29,346 nt of DNA, taken from NCBI GenBank assembly GCA_900557435.1, contig USSH01000001.1:1-29346 (forward strand). The letters run 5' to 3'. The position numbers and the translations under genes were made by a program. The notes beneath the pieces are model-generated. The model made no database searches. It had not been told where the DNA came from and was given only the letters and a program-made list of their open reading frames with translations. This document shows positions 17,052-25,261 of this stretch, one piece after another. Position 1 is the first letter of the stretch, and each line of letters starts with the position of its first letter. The DNA comes from an uncultured Coprococcus sp. GTDB lineage: Bacteria > Bacillota > Clostridia > Lachnospirales > Lachnospiraceae.

Positions 17052-17528
17052 ATGACGAGAATCGTGAAAGACTACCGGAGAAACCCGGAAAACAAAAAGG
17101 CACTGTACCTGGCGATCGTTTTTTTGATACTGGGTGGACTGGGCTGTTTAAAGTATATCGTACCGGATATCATTGCATGGACTCAAAGTATTGGCTGTGA
17201 ACAGACCAGCGGATATGTAAAGTATTCTGAACAGTATGATTATTATTCCGGTCGTTACAGAAAAGCCAGCAACCATACGGTAACCTATGATACAATCGTC
17301 GAATACACCATTGATGACCAGACATATACCCAGACCGTATACACTGGTACTAATTACTTTAACATGGGAGAATCCGTCAAGGTATACTACAAAAAAGACA
17401 ATCCAGAAAATGCCGTGACTGACATTGCCATGAAGAGAACACCTACATTCCCTTCTGTTTTCCTGTTTGGTCTAGGTGCCGCCTTACTCATATTGTACTT
17501 ACTTCCTTTCAAGATAGTTGATGACTGA
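17052..17528 (+). CDS. Small DUF3592-domain membrane protein
   Basis: This 158-residue protein has a charged N-terminus (TRIVKDYRRNPENKKA), a first membrane helix (about residues 19-42), and an extracytoplasmic domain with SGYVKYSEQYDYYSGRY...VEYTIDDQTYTQTVYTG...GESVKVYYKKDNPENAV. The domain ends in the DUF3592 signature before a second helix near 130-152. It is a two-helix minimal version of the protein encoded at 572-1591. The start at 17052 has GGGGGA eight bases upstream; the longer frame to 16992 has no such site and reads the ribosome binding site as protein. Function is unknown. It is monocistronic and ends in a strong hairpin. Confidence 0.75.
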   Translation: MTRIVKDYRRNPENKKALYLAIVFLILGGLGCLKYIVPDIIAWTQSIGCEQTSGYVKYSEQYDYYSGRYRKASNHTVTYDTIVEYTIDDQTYTQTVYTGTNYFNMGESVKVYYKKDNPENAVTDIAMKRTPTFPSVFLFGLGAALLILYLLPFKIVDD

Positions 17529-17539
17529 GTCGGCTAAAC

Positions 17540-17594
17540 AAAATGAGCATAACACATTTCCCATCTGGGTATTATTGTGTTACGCTCATTTTTT
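17540..17594. terminator. Bidirectional intrinsic terminator
   Basis: A long stem AAATGAGCATAACACA (from 17541) pairs with TGTGTTACGCTCATTTTTT (from 17576), with a single internal mismatch. The plus strand ends in a run of T and the minus strand reads ATTTTGTTT. It separates the plus-strand DUF3592 gene from the convergent SDR gene. Confidence 0.85.
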
Positions 17595-17674
17595 ATGCAA
17601 GCTGCGAATCGGGATCCGCATCTACATCATATTCTATTATCATAGCATAAGCCATATTTGATATATTGACTGCT

Positions 17675-18475
17675 CTATGGTCTCTGTCCCATCGCGCCCT
17701 CAAGTGTGATGGTCTCACCACTCATGTACTTGAAATCCGGTGATGCGAGTGCCACGCACGCACGTCCAATCTCCTTCTCTACGTCTCCGAAGTGTCCCAT
17801 TGGCGGCATCTTTACATTTGCCTTGAACGCATCCGGATATGCCTTCTCAAAGTTCTCAAGCTGTGATGTCCATGCGAGAGGACATACTATATTGACATTT
17901 ATTCCATCAGCTGCCCACTCTGTAGCTGCAACTCTTGTAAGGCCCCTGATGCCTTCCTTCGCTGCCGCATATGCGCACTGTCCGTAATTTCCAAATAGGC
18001 CTGCACCTGATGCAAAGTTGATGACTGAACCCTTTGTCTCCTTCAGATATGGATAGCATGCCTGCATATAGTAAAATGCAGCGTAAAGACCTGAATATAT
18101 GGCAAGGTCAAACTGTGCTGTTGTGTGATCTACGATGGTAACACCTGATGCAGATGCCTGTGCATTGTTGATGAGCACATCTATTCTTCCAAATTCCTTA
18201 ACTGCCTGCTCCACAACGTTCTTGACAACGCTCTCGTTGTCCGCACCTGCGTTTACATCAGCCTGGACCGAAAGAACCTTGATCCCATATTTGCTCTCAA
18301 GCTCTGCCTTTGCATCCTCAAGTTTCTGGACATTACGTCCTGTAAGCACCAGATTGGCACCTTCCTTGGCATATGCTGTCGCTATTCCGTATCCGATGGA
18401 TCCACAACTTCCATCACTGAGAACTGCACGTCCGCCTCCTGTTATTATCGCTGTCTTACCTGTTAAAAACCCCAT
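17675..18475 (-). CDS. SDR-family NAD(P)-dependent oxidoreductase
   Basis: This 266-residue classical short-chain dehydrogenase has the cofactor start KTAIITGGG, an NNA motif (INNAQAS), the catalytic serine in INFASGAG, YAAAK (YxxxK), and a GINVNIVCPLA tail after the active site. Length is typical. The glycine-rich loop is unusual: between TGGG and SIGYGIA lie extra residues (RAVLSDGSCG), so the usual TGxxxGxG spacing is expanded. The start has GGAAAGGAG nine bases upstream, and a promoter TTGTTT-17-TATAAT lies at 18582-18610. Neighbours do not form an obvious pathway. SDRs of gut Lachnospiraceae include hydroxysteroid dehydrogenases and FabG-like ketoreductases; the substrate cannot be assigned here. 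Confidence 0.9.
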   Translation of the reverse strand: MGFLTGKTAIITGGGRAVLSDGSCGSIGYGIATAYAKEGANLVLTGRNVQKLEDAKAELESKYGIKVLSVQADVNAGADNESVVKNVVEQAVKEFGRIDVLINNAQASASGVTIVDHTTAQFDLAIYSGLYAAFYYMQACYPYLKETKGSVINFASGAGLFGNYGQCAYAAAKEGIRGLTRVAATEWAADGINVNIVCPLAWTSQLENFEKAYPDAFKANVKMPPMGHFGDVEKEIGRACVALASPDFKYMSGETITLEGAMGQRP

Positions 18476-18581
18476 AAATGTATACTCCTTTCCTGGCCAT
18501 GACTACCTTCTTCACACTTCACATCGCATAGATTCCTGTCATCCATAACATATATCTATAATTTCATAGCCCATATCTATT

Positions 18582-18610
18582 ATTATAGCCACACGACCGC
18601 CCCAAAACAA
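18582..18610 (-). promoter_or_regulatory. Putative promoter of the SDR gene
   Basis: TTGTTT (18605-18610), 17 bases and TATAAT (18582-18587) on the minus strand give a leader of about 100 bases. The rest of the gene-free stretch 18476-18839 holds the HAD-gene terminator and a GC-rich insert. Confidence 0.6.
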
Positions 18611-18716
18611 CACCTTCACCTATCTTTAAATGAAAATATATATGCACATCTTTCCTCAGAACACCGGTGATACAGCTTGCAGCGGTGTTGATACATACGG
18701 ATATTAAACAAAATAA

Positions 18717-18761
18717 GCCGGAGTATGAGATTTTTAATTATCACACACTCCGGCATTTTTT
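18717..18761. terminator. Intrinsic terminator downstream of the HAD gene
   Basis: GCCGGAGT (18717-18724) pairs with ACTCCGGC (18747-18754) across a 22-base AT-rich loop. On the minus strand it is followed by TTATTTTGTTT, and on the plus strand by a run of seven T. Without the GC-rich insert it would sit only a few bases after the HAD stop codon. Confidence 0.75.
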
Positions 18762-18848
18762 TATATCATGTCGCCTTGCGGCTCCATGCGGTCGCTCGCA
18801 CTATGCCAGCTTGCGCAAGCGTAGCTGTCGCACTGCTCGCTATATCAT
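18762..18848. repeat. 71-bp GC-rich insert flanked by 8-bp direct repeats (possible mini mobile element)
   Basis: TATATCAT occurs at 18762-18769 and again at 18841-18848. Between them are 71 bp (18770-18840) of clearly more GC-rich sequence with a perfect 12-bp palindrome GCTTGCGCAAGC (18809-18820) and two GTGCGA-type repeats. The second TATATCAT carries the last two codons of the HAD gene. The arrangement looks like a small element with a target-site duplication. No terminal inverted repeats are obvious. Confidence 0.55.
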
Positions 18849-19538
18849 CTTATTCACTATATTTCGAAGCTCCGCATAATTGCATGCAGCCAGTACATCC
18901 TCGTCCGTCTTGTTCTGCAGCGACAGATACCACACCGGTGTCATTCCGGCATTTTTCGCTCCCATGACATCCTTCTTGTAGCTGTCCCCCACATAGATGA
19001 CTTCATCGTTCTTTACGCCCAGCTTTGTAGCTATCATATCGAACATCCTGCGGTTCGGCTTTTCTATACCAGCCTCCTCGCTAGTTATCATTGCGTCAAG
19101 TCTGCCCGTAAGTCCCAGCCTGTCTATCTTCCTGAACTGGATATGAGCAGTCATATCAGTACATATACCAATCTTTATCCCTCTGGCTTTCATATCATCT
19201 ATAAACTCCAATGCCCCGGGGAATATAGATATTCTGTTCAGAAAGTTGTTCCAGAAGTAATTATACACCTGCAGGTCATACTTAAATGGTGATACCCCCA
19301 GGATCTCCAGCATCTTCTGGAAGTACAGCACCCTATTGTGCTGCGCCGCCATATCCCAGGCGGAGAGCTGATCCTTTACCATGTCTCTGCCTTCTTCAAA
19401 GGCTTTCATCACTGTCACTTCATCTATATGAAGAAGTTCATTTGCCACGTATCTCACAGTGTCATCCACTGCCTTATCATTCTCATGAAGGCAGTCGTAT
19501 AATGTATCATCTAAATCAAATACTATTGCTCTTATCAT
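18840..19538 (-). CDS. HAD-superfamily hydrolase (phosphatase, subfamily IA)
   Basis: This 232-residue soluble phosphatase of the haloacid dehalogenase superfamily shows motif I DLDDTLYD (residues about 8-15, with the two catalytic aspartates), a helical cap (about 16-100), motif II ICTDMT, the motif III lysine in EEAGIEKPNRRMFD, and motif IV YVGDSYKKDVMGAKNAG. It resembles YjjG/pyrophosphatase-like members that act on nucleotides or sugar phosphates; the substrate cannot be fixed. AGGAGG lies seven bases before the ATG. The promoter is TTGTAA-17-TATACT (19589-19617). The stop codon TAG is formed at the edge of the GC-rich insert; without it the next codon would be TAA, so the protein is unchanged. 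Confidence 0.92.
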   Translation of the reverse strand: MIRAIVFDLDDTLYDCLHENDKAVDDTVRYVANELLHIDEVTVMKAFEEGRDMVKDQLSAWDMAAQHNRVLYFQKMLEILGVSPFKYDLQVYNYFWNNFLNRISIFPGALEFIDDMKARGIKIGICTDMTAHIQFRKIDRLGLTGRLDAMITSEEAGIEKPNRRMFDMIATKLGVKNDEVIYVGDSYKKDVMGAKNAGMTPVWYLSLQNKTDEDVLAACNYAELRNIVNKMI

Positions 19539-19588
19539 ATATATCCTCCTCGTATTGTGCCGGGTGTTCTAGTTCATACTGTATACAT

Positions 19589-19617
19589 AGTATATAAATT
19601 TTGAGCTTTTTTTACAA
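19589..19617 (-). promoter_or_regulatory. Putative promoter of the HAD gene
   Basis: TTGTAA (19612-19617) and TATACT (19589-19594) lie 17 bases apart on the minus strand, about 50 bases before the start codon. Confidence 0.6.
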
Positions 19618-19661
19618 TCTCATCCTTGGCGTATTACACCAATTATATTCATATCCTGAGG

Positions 19662-19724
19662 GGGGACGGAGGTACCTGACCCCATACCTTTAGGGGGACG
19701 GAGGTACCTGTCCCCTCCGTCCCC
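19662..19724. repeat. REP-like palindromic repeats, copies 2 and 3 in tandem
   Basis: Copy 2 (19662-19683) ends GACCCC instead of GTCCCC. Copy 3 (19694-19715) is identical to the copy at 14132-14153. Both lie in the same orientation, 10 bases apart. Copy 3 continues into CTCCGTCCCC (19715-19724), which pairs perfectly with GGGGACGGAG (19694-19703), so the RNA could form a 10-bp GC-rich hairpin. The pair lies between the HAD promoter and the terminator of the sugar-uptake operon. Confidence 0.75.
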
Positions 19725-19745
19725 ATGGACGTTCCGTCCGGAAAA

Positions 19746-19780
19746 GCAAAAAAACCTGACGGTTTTGACGCCGTCAGGTT
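19746..19780 (-). terminator. Intrinsic terminator of the sugar-uptake operon
   Basis: The 10-bp stem AACCTGACGG (19753-19762) / CCGTCAGGTT (19771-19780) has an 8-base loop and is followed on the minus strand by a run of T (complement of the A run at 19748-19754). It lies about 45 bases after the stop of the second binding-protein gene. Confidence 0.9.
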
Positions 19781-19826
19781 CTATAGAAAATAGCGAGTAA
19801 TCTTTTTTATTTTATTATATATCCAG

Positions 19827-21524
19827 TTACCGGCACTCACGTCGAACTTCCTTGGTGATCGTTGTTCCACCGGTCTTGTACCAGTTGTCCACAAAACTGT
19901 CAAATTCATCCAGATCTGCTTCACCTGTAACTATCTTCAGGTAAGTGTCGCTCTCCAGATTCTCAAGGTGCCACCAGTCTGACACCATGGTCTCGGTCTC
20001 CCCAAAGTACAGAGAATCGACTTTATTTGTACGCGCATCATTGAGTATCTTGCATGCAGTTATACGAGATGTATATGCCGCCCAGTCCTCAGATGACGCA
20101 TTATCTTCATTCTTGAGATATGAATCACATGCCTCATAATAAGATTGTTCCAGCAGATTCAGATCATCCGGCTGCCTTACGCCAGAGAACACATGGTTCA
20201 GCTCGCCATAACATATCTGAAGTGCATTGTTGTAGTCCACGTTCATTGCAAGTGGTCTTGCGGTAGGATCCACATTGAGTTTGTAGTAATCCTTTATAGC
20301 CTGATTGTCTTTGTCTTCATATCTTATATAGTCAAACAGCACGCTTATTATCTTGCACACTATCTCCGGGTGCTCATATCCCTTTCTGACAACCACAAAG
20401 TTGCCATATGGAACCTGGGTGTGATAACTCGTTGAACCATTTTCCTCTGTGGCAAGCAAATATGGTTCCCACTTTGCTGTTGGATCGGCCGATACAGCGT
20501 CCATGAGCGGATTATTTGGAGCCCACCATGGTCCGAAGAACGAACCACACTGTCCATTCACTATGAGTTCTATCATGTTGCTGCTTGTCCGCATGAGGAA
20601 ATTCCGATCCAGAATCCCTTCCTCGTACATCTCATGTATATGCTCCAGAGCCTTCTTTGCCTCCGGCTGTACAGAACCATACACGACATTTCCGTCTCCA
20701 TCTTTTATCCACTGTTTCGGAAATGCCCCATATGCGGCAAATATTATATCGAGCGTGTACTCGCTGCTATAACCACAACCGCCGCAGAGACTTGTGTCTA
20801 CCACCAGCCCTACGGTATTTCCTTCACCATTATTTCCCGGATCTTTCTCAATAAACTGTCTGATGATCTCCTCCGCATCCGAAAGCGTTCTCGGAGCCTC
20901 AAGTCCCAGCTTATCCATCCAGTCTTTTCTAAGCCATATCAGATTTGGTCCATCTGATATATTTGTCTCAGGTATGGCCATGATACGGTCATCAAATGTG
21001 ACCACATCCATGATACTGCTGCCATAACTCTTATATATGTTCTTTATCGTTTCACTCATACAGTTGTTATAACTGTATGTGAGATCCTCGATCATGTCAT
21101 TTTCCACCAGATACTGCAGTTCATCCATATCCTGGACGATCATCACATCCGGAAGATCCTTCTGTGCTATCACCATGGATACATTGTCATCATACTGATC
21201 ATCAGCAGCCTCAAATATATCCTGGTTCTGCACATTTAAGATTTCATTTAATATCTGTGTGTATGCGTTATTTTCATACGTTTCTCCCTGTGGGAGATTT
21301 GAATTATTTGCACCGGACAGCTTGCCCAGGGTATAGGTGAGCTGTTCCGGATACCTTCCAAGCGGCGTTGTCTCCGCAATATGCATGGCAGACTCGTATT
21401 CTGCATCTATGGTCGCCTCAGACGGGTTGGAGGGGGTGTTATTGTCCTGGCAGCCACATATTATTATAAGGGTAATTGTTAGCACACATGTTATTATTTT
21501 TTTCAGATACTTCATTGCTGGCAT
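19827..21524 (-). CDS. Extracellular solute-binding lipoprotein (Lpl/family-1 type)
   Basis: This 565-residue lipoprotein is anchored outside the membrane and probably delivers an oligosaccharide or related ligand to an ABC importer. The signal is MKYLKKIITCVLTITLIIICGC with a lipobox ICGC (Cys25), followed by a flexible linker. The mature part shows the large LplA-like pattern: DLPDVMIVQD, IWLRKDWMDKLGLEAPRT, FFGPWWAPNNP and YGNFVVVRKGYEHPE. At about 540 mature residues it is longer than MalE-type proteins. GAGG lies seven bases before the ATG at 21524. It is the last gene of the operon, 50 bases after the MalG-like permease, and is thus a second binding protein for one permease pair. Confidence 0.88.
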   Translation of the reverse strand: MPAMKYLKKIITCVLTITLIIICGCQDNNTPSNPSEATIDAEYESAMHIAETTPLGRYPEQLTYTLGKLSGANNSNLPQGETYENNAYTQILNEILNVQNQDIFEAADDQYDDNVSMVIAQKDLPDVMIVQDMDELQYLVENDMIEDLTYSYNNCMSETIKNIYKSYGSSIMDVVTFDDRIMAIPETNISDGPNLIWLRKDWMDKLGLEAPRTLSDAEEIIRQFIEKDPGNNGEGNTVGLVVDTSLCGGCGYSSEYTLDIIFAAYGAFPKQWIKDGDGNVVYGSVQPEAKKALEHIHEMYEEGILDRNFLMRTSSNMIELIVNGQCGSFFGPWWAPNNPLMDAVSADPTAKWEPYLLATEENGSTSYHTQVPYGNFVVVRKGYEHPEIVCKIISVLFDYIRYEDKDNQAIKDYYKLNVDPTARPLAMNVDYNNALQICYGELNHVFSGVRQPDDLNLLEQSYYEACDSYLKNEDNASSEDWAAYTSRITACKILNDARTNKVDSLYFGETETMVSDWWHLENLESDTYLKIVTGEADLDEFDSFVDNWYKTGGTTITKEVRRECR

Positions 21525-21574
21525 ATGCTTTCCTCATTCCACTTGTTTATGCAAATAATTTCATATTTATTATC

Positions 21575-22450
21575 TTAACCCTTTACGCCTCCAGACATGC
21601 TATCCTTGTAGCACTTCTGCATTACCATAAAGAGAATGATAATCGGTACGGATATCAGCACTGCGCCAGCCGCAAATGAGTTGAACCAGTTGTACACATA
21701 CTCTTTCTCGAGCATGTTCCAAAGTCCGATGGATACTGTGTAATAGTCCTTATTGGCTCTGCATATAACCTTGGCAAACACGAAATCAATCCATGGTGCA
21801 AGGAACGAATTCAGAACCGTATAAACTATGATCGGACGGCTGAGCGGTATGATGACCCTTGTAAATGACTGCCATCTTGTAGCACCATCAAGGTACGCTG
21901 CTTCTTCCAGCGACTTTGGTATAGTATCAAAGAAGCCTTTGGCGATATAGAATCCAAGTCCTGAACCGCCTGAATATACAAGTACCAGAGCAACCCTGAT
22001 GAGTGAGCCTTCTGAAAGTCCCAGAACCTTAAGGATGTAATACACAGCTATCATAGCCATGAATCCCGGGAACATTCCAAGGATAAGTGCCACATTCATA
22101 AATGGCTTTCTCAGTCTGAAACGCATTCTTGACATACAGTATGAAACTGCAAGCACGAACGCTGTTGATATTATACATGAGAAAATTGCTATTATCAAAG
22201 TATTCTTGAACATCTGCATGAAGTTCAGGATACCTGTATCTGTAAAAAGCTTTGTATAGTTCGCCAGAGTCAGAGACTTTGGCAGCAGAGTTGAAACATA
22301 CTGTCCTTTCTCACCTCTGAAACTTATCATGATTATCCATGCGATCGGCAGTACCCAGATAACCGAAAGGATTGCCAGTATGATATGAACCACGATGTCT
22401 CCCAGTGTCCATTTGCTTCTTGCTTTAATCTTGTTATTTGATTTAGCCAT
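21575..22450 (-). CDS. malG: Sugar ABC transporter permease, MalG-like
   Basis: This 291-residue permease has six helices and the type I importer fold. The cytoplasmic EAA loop that contacts the ATPase is clear: EEAAYLDGATRWQSFTRVIIPLSRP (about residues 182-206). The N-terminus (GDIVVHIILAILSVIWVLPIAWIIMISF) and the periplasmic KGQYVSTLLPKSLTLANYTKLF segment are typical of MalG from maltodextrin systems in Firmicutes. Its ATG overlaps the malF stop by one base (TAATG), which means translational coupling. It would form the channel with the MalF-like subunit; no ATPase gene is in the window. Confidence 0.93.
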   Translation of the reverse strand: MAKSNNKIKARSKWTLGDIVVHIILAILSVIWVLPIAWIIMISFRGEKGQYVSTLLPKSLTLANYTKLFTDTGILNFMQMFKNTLIIAIFSCIISTAFVLAVSYCMSRMRFRLRKPFMNVALILGMFPGFMAMIAVYYILKVLGLSEGSLIRVALVLVYSGGSGLGFYIAKGFFDTIPKSLEEAAYLDGATRWQSFTRVIIPLSRPIIVYTVLNSFLAPWIDFVFAKVICRANKDYYTVSIGLWNMLEKEYVYNWFNSFAAGAVLISVPIIILFMVMQKCYKDSMSGGVKG

Positions 22451-23844
22451 TACTGAAATCCCTCCTCATCTTTATATGATGCGGTGTTGTGGTAAGTTAC
22501 CAGTGACACAACAGCGAGAACTATGAATGTCATGATACCTATAACAGCACCTAAGTTATAGTACTGGTTATCAACCGTCAGCTTATAGAGCCATGTGACA
22601 AGAAGATCTGTCTTTCCGGCAGTCTTTCCAACCGGAGTAGGCGCTCCATTTGACAGAAGGTAGATAACGTTGAAGTTATTGATATTTCCTGCAAATGTTG
22701 TTATCAGATATGGTGCTGTGACAAACAACATATATGGAAGAGTGATCTTGAAGAAGATCTTTACCGGGCCTGCACCGTCAACTCTCGCAGCCTCGTATAT
22801 CTCCTCCGGTATGCTCTGGAGAATTCCTGTGACCTGCATGATGGTAAATGGAATTCCTATCCAGATATTGATGACAATTACCATGACTCTGGCAAGTGTT
22901 GCATTGCTCCAGAATGGAATAGCATTGTCGATTATTCCGTTATTTATAAGTAATGTATTGACGATACCATTCTGACTGAAGATCGTTCTCATCAGAAGAA
23001 GTGATACGAACTGTGGAACCGCTGCTGAGAGCATGAAGATCGCTCTCCACATACCCTTTGCCCTGGTTCCCTTTCTGTTGATCACCATTGCGAGTATCAT
23101 TCCGAGGAAGTAGTTACTGAATGTGGCTGCCACAGCCCAAACAAGCGTCCAGCCAAGCACTGACCAGAATGTACTTCCTATTGCATCACTAAAGTTCAAT
23201 ATCTTTGCAAAATTCTTCAGTCCAACCCAGTTGAATATAACTGTATGTGAATCAAGCTTGCTGTAATTTGTAAATGCCATAAATATCATGAAAACCAATG
23301 GCAATATCGTAAATACAACAACTCCAAGTACAGGAAGAGGAAGAAGAAATGCATGAAGATTACTGTCAAACAGACTCTTCACATCGTCCTTGAACTTTGG
23401 AACCTTTTTGCCTTTATCCCACAGGCAATACGCTTTGTATGCGCTCTCTATACTTACTACCCAAAGGCAGATGAATGCGAAAATTATAAACAGTGTTGCC
23501 ACACCGTACAGGAGCATGAGCAGAGAGTTGTCACCCTGTGTATATTCAAATACACCCTTTGCATCACTCCAGACCTTCTGCTGTTCCTGACCACCCAGAT
23601 GGAAGAGATCCACCAGGAGTGATGCTCCGTGCTTTATCATAAACCATATAAACAGTACCTCTAGTACCAGGTACGAAAATCCCTTTACAAACTGTTTTCT
23701 GACTATGCTTCCAAACCCCAAGATTAGAAATGAAATTCTGGTAGCTATGTCTCCATTTGCCGTCGCCTGTGCAACGGTATATGGGTAATCAGATCTTCGT
23801 ATTTTCTTTATTTTGCTTTTTTTATTTGTTATAGCCTGAGCCAT
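22450..23844 (-). CDS. malF: Sugar ABC transporter permease, MalF-like, with an N-terminal extension
   Basis: This 464-residue permease has a C-terminal transport domain with the EAA loop EEIYEAARVDGAGPVKIFFKITLP (about residues 375-398). It is preceded by a longer N-terminal part (about residues 1-165) with three extra helices (ISFLILGFGSIVRKQFVKGFSYLVLEVLFIW, LLMLLYGVATLFIIFAFICLWVV). Such extensions occur in the MalF of Firmicutes maltodextrin systems. FNWVGLKNFAKI marks the start of the core permease fold. It lies 106 bases downstream of malE and overlaps malG by one base. The ligand is probably maltose or malto-oligosaccharides, from the family and the MalE neighbour. Confidence 0.92.
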   Translation of the reverse strand: MAQAITNKKSKIKKIRRSDYPYTVAQATANGDIATRISFLILGFGSIVRKQFVKGFSYLVLEVLFIWFMIKHGASLLVDLFHLGGQEQQKVWSDAKGVFEYTQGDNSLLMLLYGVATLFIIFAFICLWVVSIESAYKAYCLWDKGKKVPKFKDDVKSLFDSNLHAFLLPLPVLGVVVFTILPLVFMIFMAFTNYSKLDSHTVIFNWVGLKNFAKILNFSDAIGSTFWSVLGWTLVWAVAATFSNYFLGMILAMVINRKGTRAKGMWRAIFMLSAAVPQFVSLLLMRTIFSQNGIVNTLLINNGIIDNAIPFWSNATLARVMVIVINIWIGIPFTIMQVTGILQSIPEEIYEAARVDGAGPVKIFFKITLPYMLFVTAPYLITTFAGNINNFNVIYLLSNGAPTPVGKTAGKTDLLVTWLYKLTVDNQYYNLGAVIGIMTFIVLAVVSLVTYHNTASYKDEEGFQ

Positions 23845-23889
23845 CCTAACACCTCCGTCTCAAAGTAAATCATTATCTCTTCTTATTAC

Positions 23890-23924
23890 AAGTGCCCCAT
23901 CACCTGTAGATGAATGGAGCACCT
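23890..23924 (-). promoter_or_regulatory. Intercistronic hairpin between malE and malF
   Basis: On the minus strand AGGTGCTCCAT pairs with ATGGGGCACTT, allowing two G-U pairs, across a 13-base loop. No T run follows on that strand, so it is more likely a processing or stabilising hairpin, or a partial terminator, that keeps binding-protein mRNA above permease mRNA. That role is inferred from other sugar operons. Confidence 0.6.
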
Positions 23925-23950
23925 GTTTTTGAAATATATAACTAGTATTT

Positions 23951-25261
23951 TTACTGTGCTACATCAGTGTTAAGTGATGTGTTGAATGACTCTGTCATAT
24001 CTGCTGCGTTGTCATGTGTAACCTCACCATTTACGAGAGACTTACCAAAGTTCTCTGCTGGTGTCCAGTAGTTGCCCATCTTAGGAACAAATGGCTGGAT
24101 GAATGCTGTTGTATCGAATGTTGCATTCTGAGCTGTAACAAGTGCATCGCCCTTAACTGCATCGCTCTCAAGAAGGCTTGTGTTACATGGAACGATGTTT
24201 CTTGCTGTGTAGTGTGACTCCTGTGATGCCTCATTTCCAAGGTAGAGTGCAAGTGCAACTGCAACCTGTGGATACTCACAGTTAGGATTTACAGCGATTG
24301 CCTTTGATCCTGCAAATGAGAGGAGCTGCTTGTCCTCACCACCGATCTTGGCTGTTGGCATAACTGCGATTCCGAGATCATCTCCAAGTGCATCGTGTAA
24401 TGCTGCGTAGTCCCATGAGCCTGAGAACATTGCTGATATTGAACCATCTGTCATACCTGAGATACCAACACCTGACTCATCGTTTACAAAGTTCTTGTTG
24501 TTTACAAGATCTACAAGGTAGTCTGTAACAGCCTTGCCGTTGTCACCACCGAAGTTGATTCCTGCATCATTGTCTGTACCATCACCGAATAATGTTCCGC
24601 CATTTGCAAGGTAGAATGCTGCGATGTACCATGAGTTTGTGAGTGGGAATGAAACCTTACCCTTCTCAAGCATTGTGTCAAGGCTCTTTACATCATCCTC
24701 TGTAAATGTCTTCTTGTTGTAGTACATAAACCATGTATTTGTTGTAAATGGCACACCATAGATACCGCCATTAACTGTGATAGAATCTACGATTGCCTGT
24801 GAATTTGTTGACTTAACATAATCTGCTGTGCTTCCGCCGAGCTCTGAGATAGCACCTGCATCGATCAGAGTCTGTAACTGGTCATTTGCGAACATGTATA
24901 CATCTGCTGACGCTGAAACATCCTGTGTTACAGTCTTTCCTGCATCACCCTCACTACATGTACCATAGTCAAATGTGATATCCCAGTTTGGATGCTCTTT
25001 CTTGAATGCCTCACATGTTGTCTGTAACCACTCGCCGTAATCAGGTGACTGATCCTCAGCTGGTCCCCAAACTGTAAGTGTTGTCTTGATCGCCTCTTCC
25101 TCTGAAGCTGCCTCTGTTGCATCTGTAGCCTCTGTAGCCTCTGATGCATCACTCTTTGCTGCTGTTGTTGACTCGTCCTTTCCTGAATCTCCACATCCTG
25201 CCAGCATTGACATTCCCATTACACCCGCAAGTGCAACTGCTGCAAATCTCTTAACTCTCAT
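23951..25261 (-). CDS. malE: Maltose/maltodextrin-type binding lipoprotein, MalE-like
   Basis: This 436-residue lipoprotein captures sugar outside the cell. The signal peptide RVKRFAAVALAGVMGMSMLAGC has an LAGC lipobox (Cys23), and an Ala/Glu/Thr-rich low-complexity tether follows (about residues 28-60). The mature part starts TTLTVWGPAEDQSPDYGEWL and shows DVYMFANDQLQTLIDAG, YGVPFTTNTWFMYYNKKTFT, MFSGSWDYAAL and FAGSKAIAVNPNCEYPQ, typical of the MalE/GanO branch. AGGAGG precedes the ATG. It is the first gene of the operon malE-malF-malG-second binding protein. The exact glycan is inferred; galacto-oligosaccharide binding proteins of the same family are possible. Confidence 0.92.
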   Translation of the reverse strand: MRVKRFAAVALAGVMGMSMLAGCGDSGKDESTTAAKSDASEATEATDATEAASEEEAIKTTLTVWGPAEDQSPDYGEWLQTTCEAFKKEHPNWDITFDYGTCSEGDAGKTVTQDVSASADVYMFANDQLQTLIDAGAISELGGSTADYVKSTNSQAIVDSITVNGGIYGVPFTTNTWFMYYNKKTFTEDDVKSLDTMLEKGKVSFPLTNSWYIAAFYLANGGTLFGDGTDNDAGINFGGDNGKAVTDYLVDLVNNKNFVNDESGVGISGMTDGSISAMFSGSWDYAALHDALGDDLGIAVMPTAKIGGEDKQLLSFAGSKAIAVNPNCEYPQVAVALALYLGNEASQESHYTARNIVPCNTSLLESDAVKGDALVTAQNATFDTTAFIQPFVPKMGNYWTPAENFGKSLVNGEVTHDNAADMTESFNTSLNTDVAQ

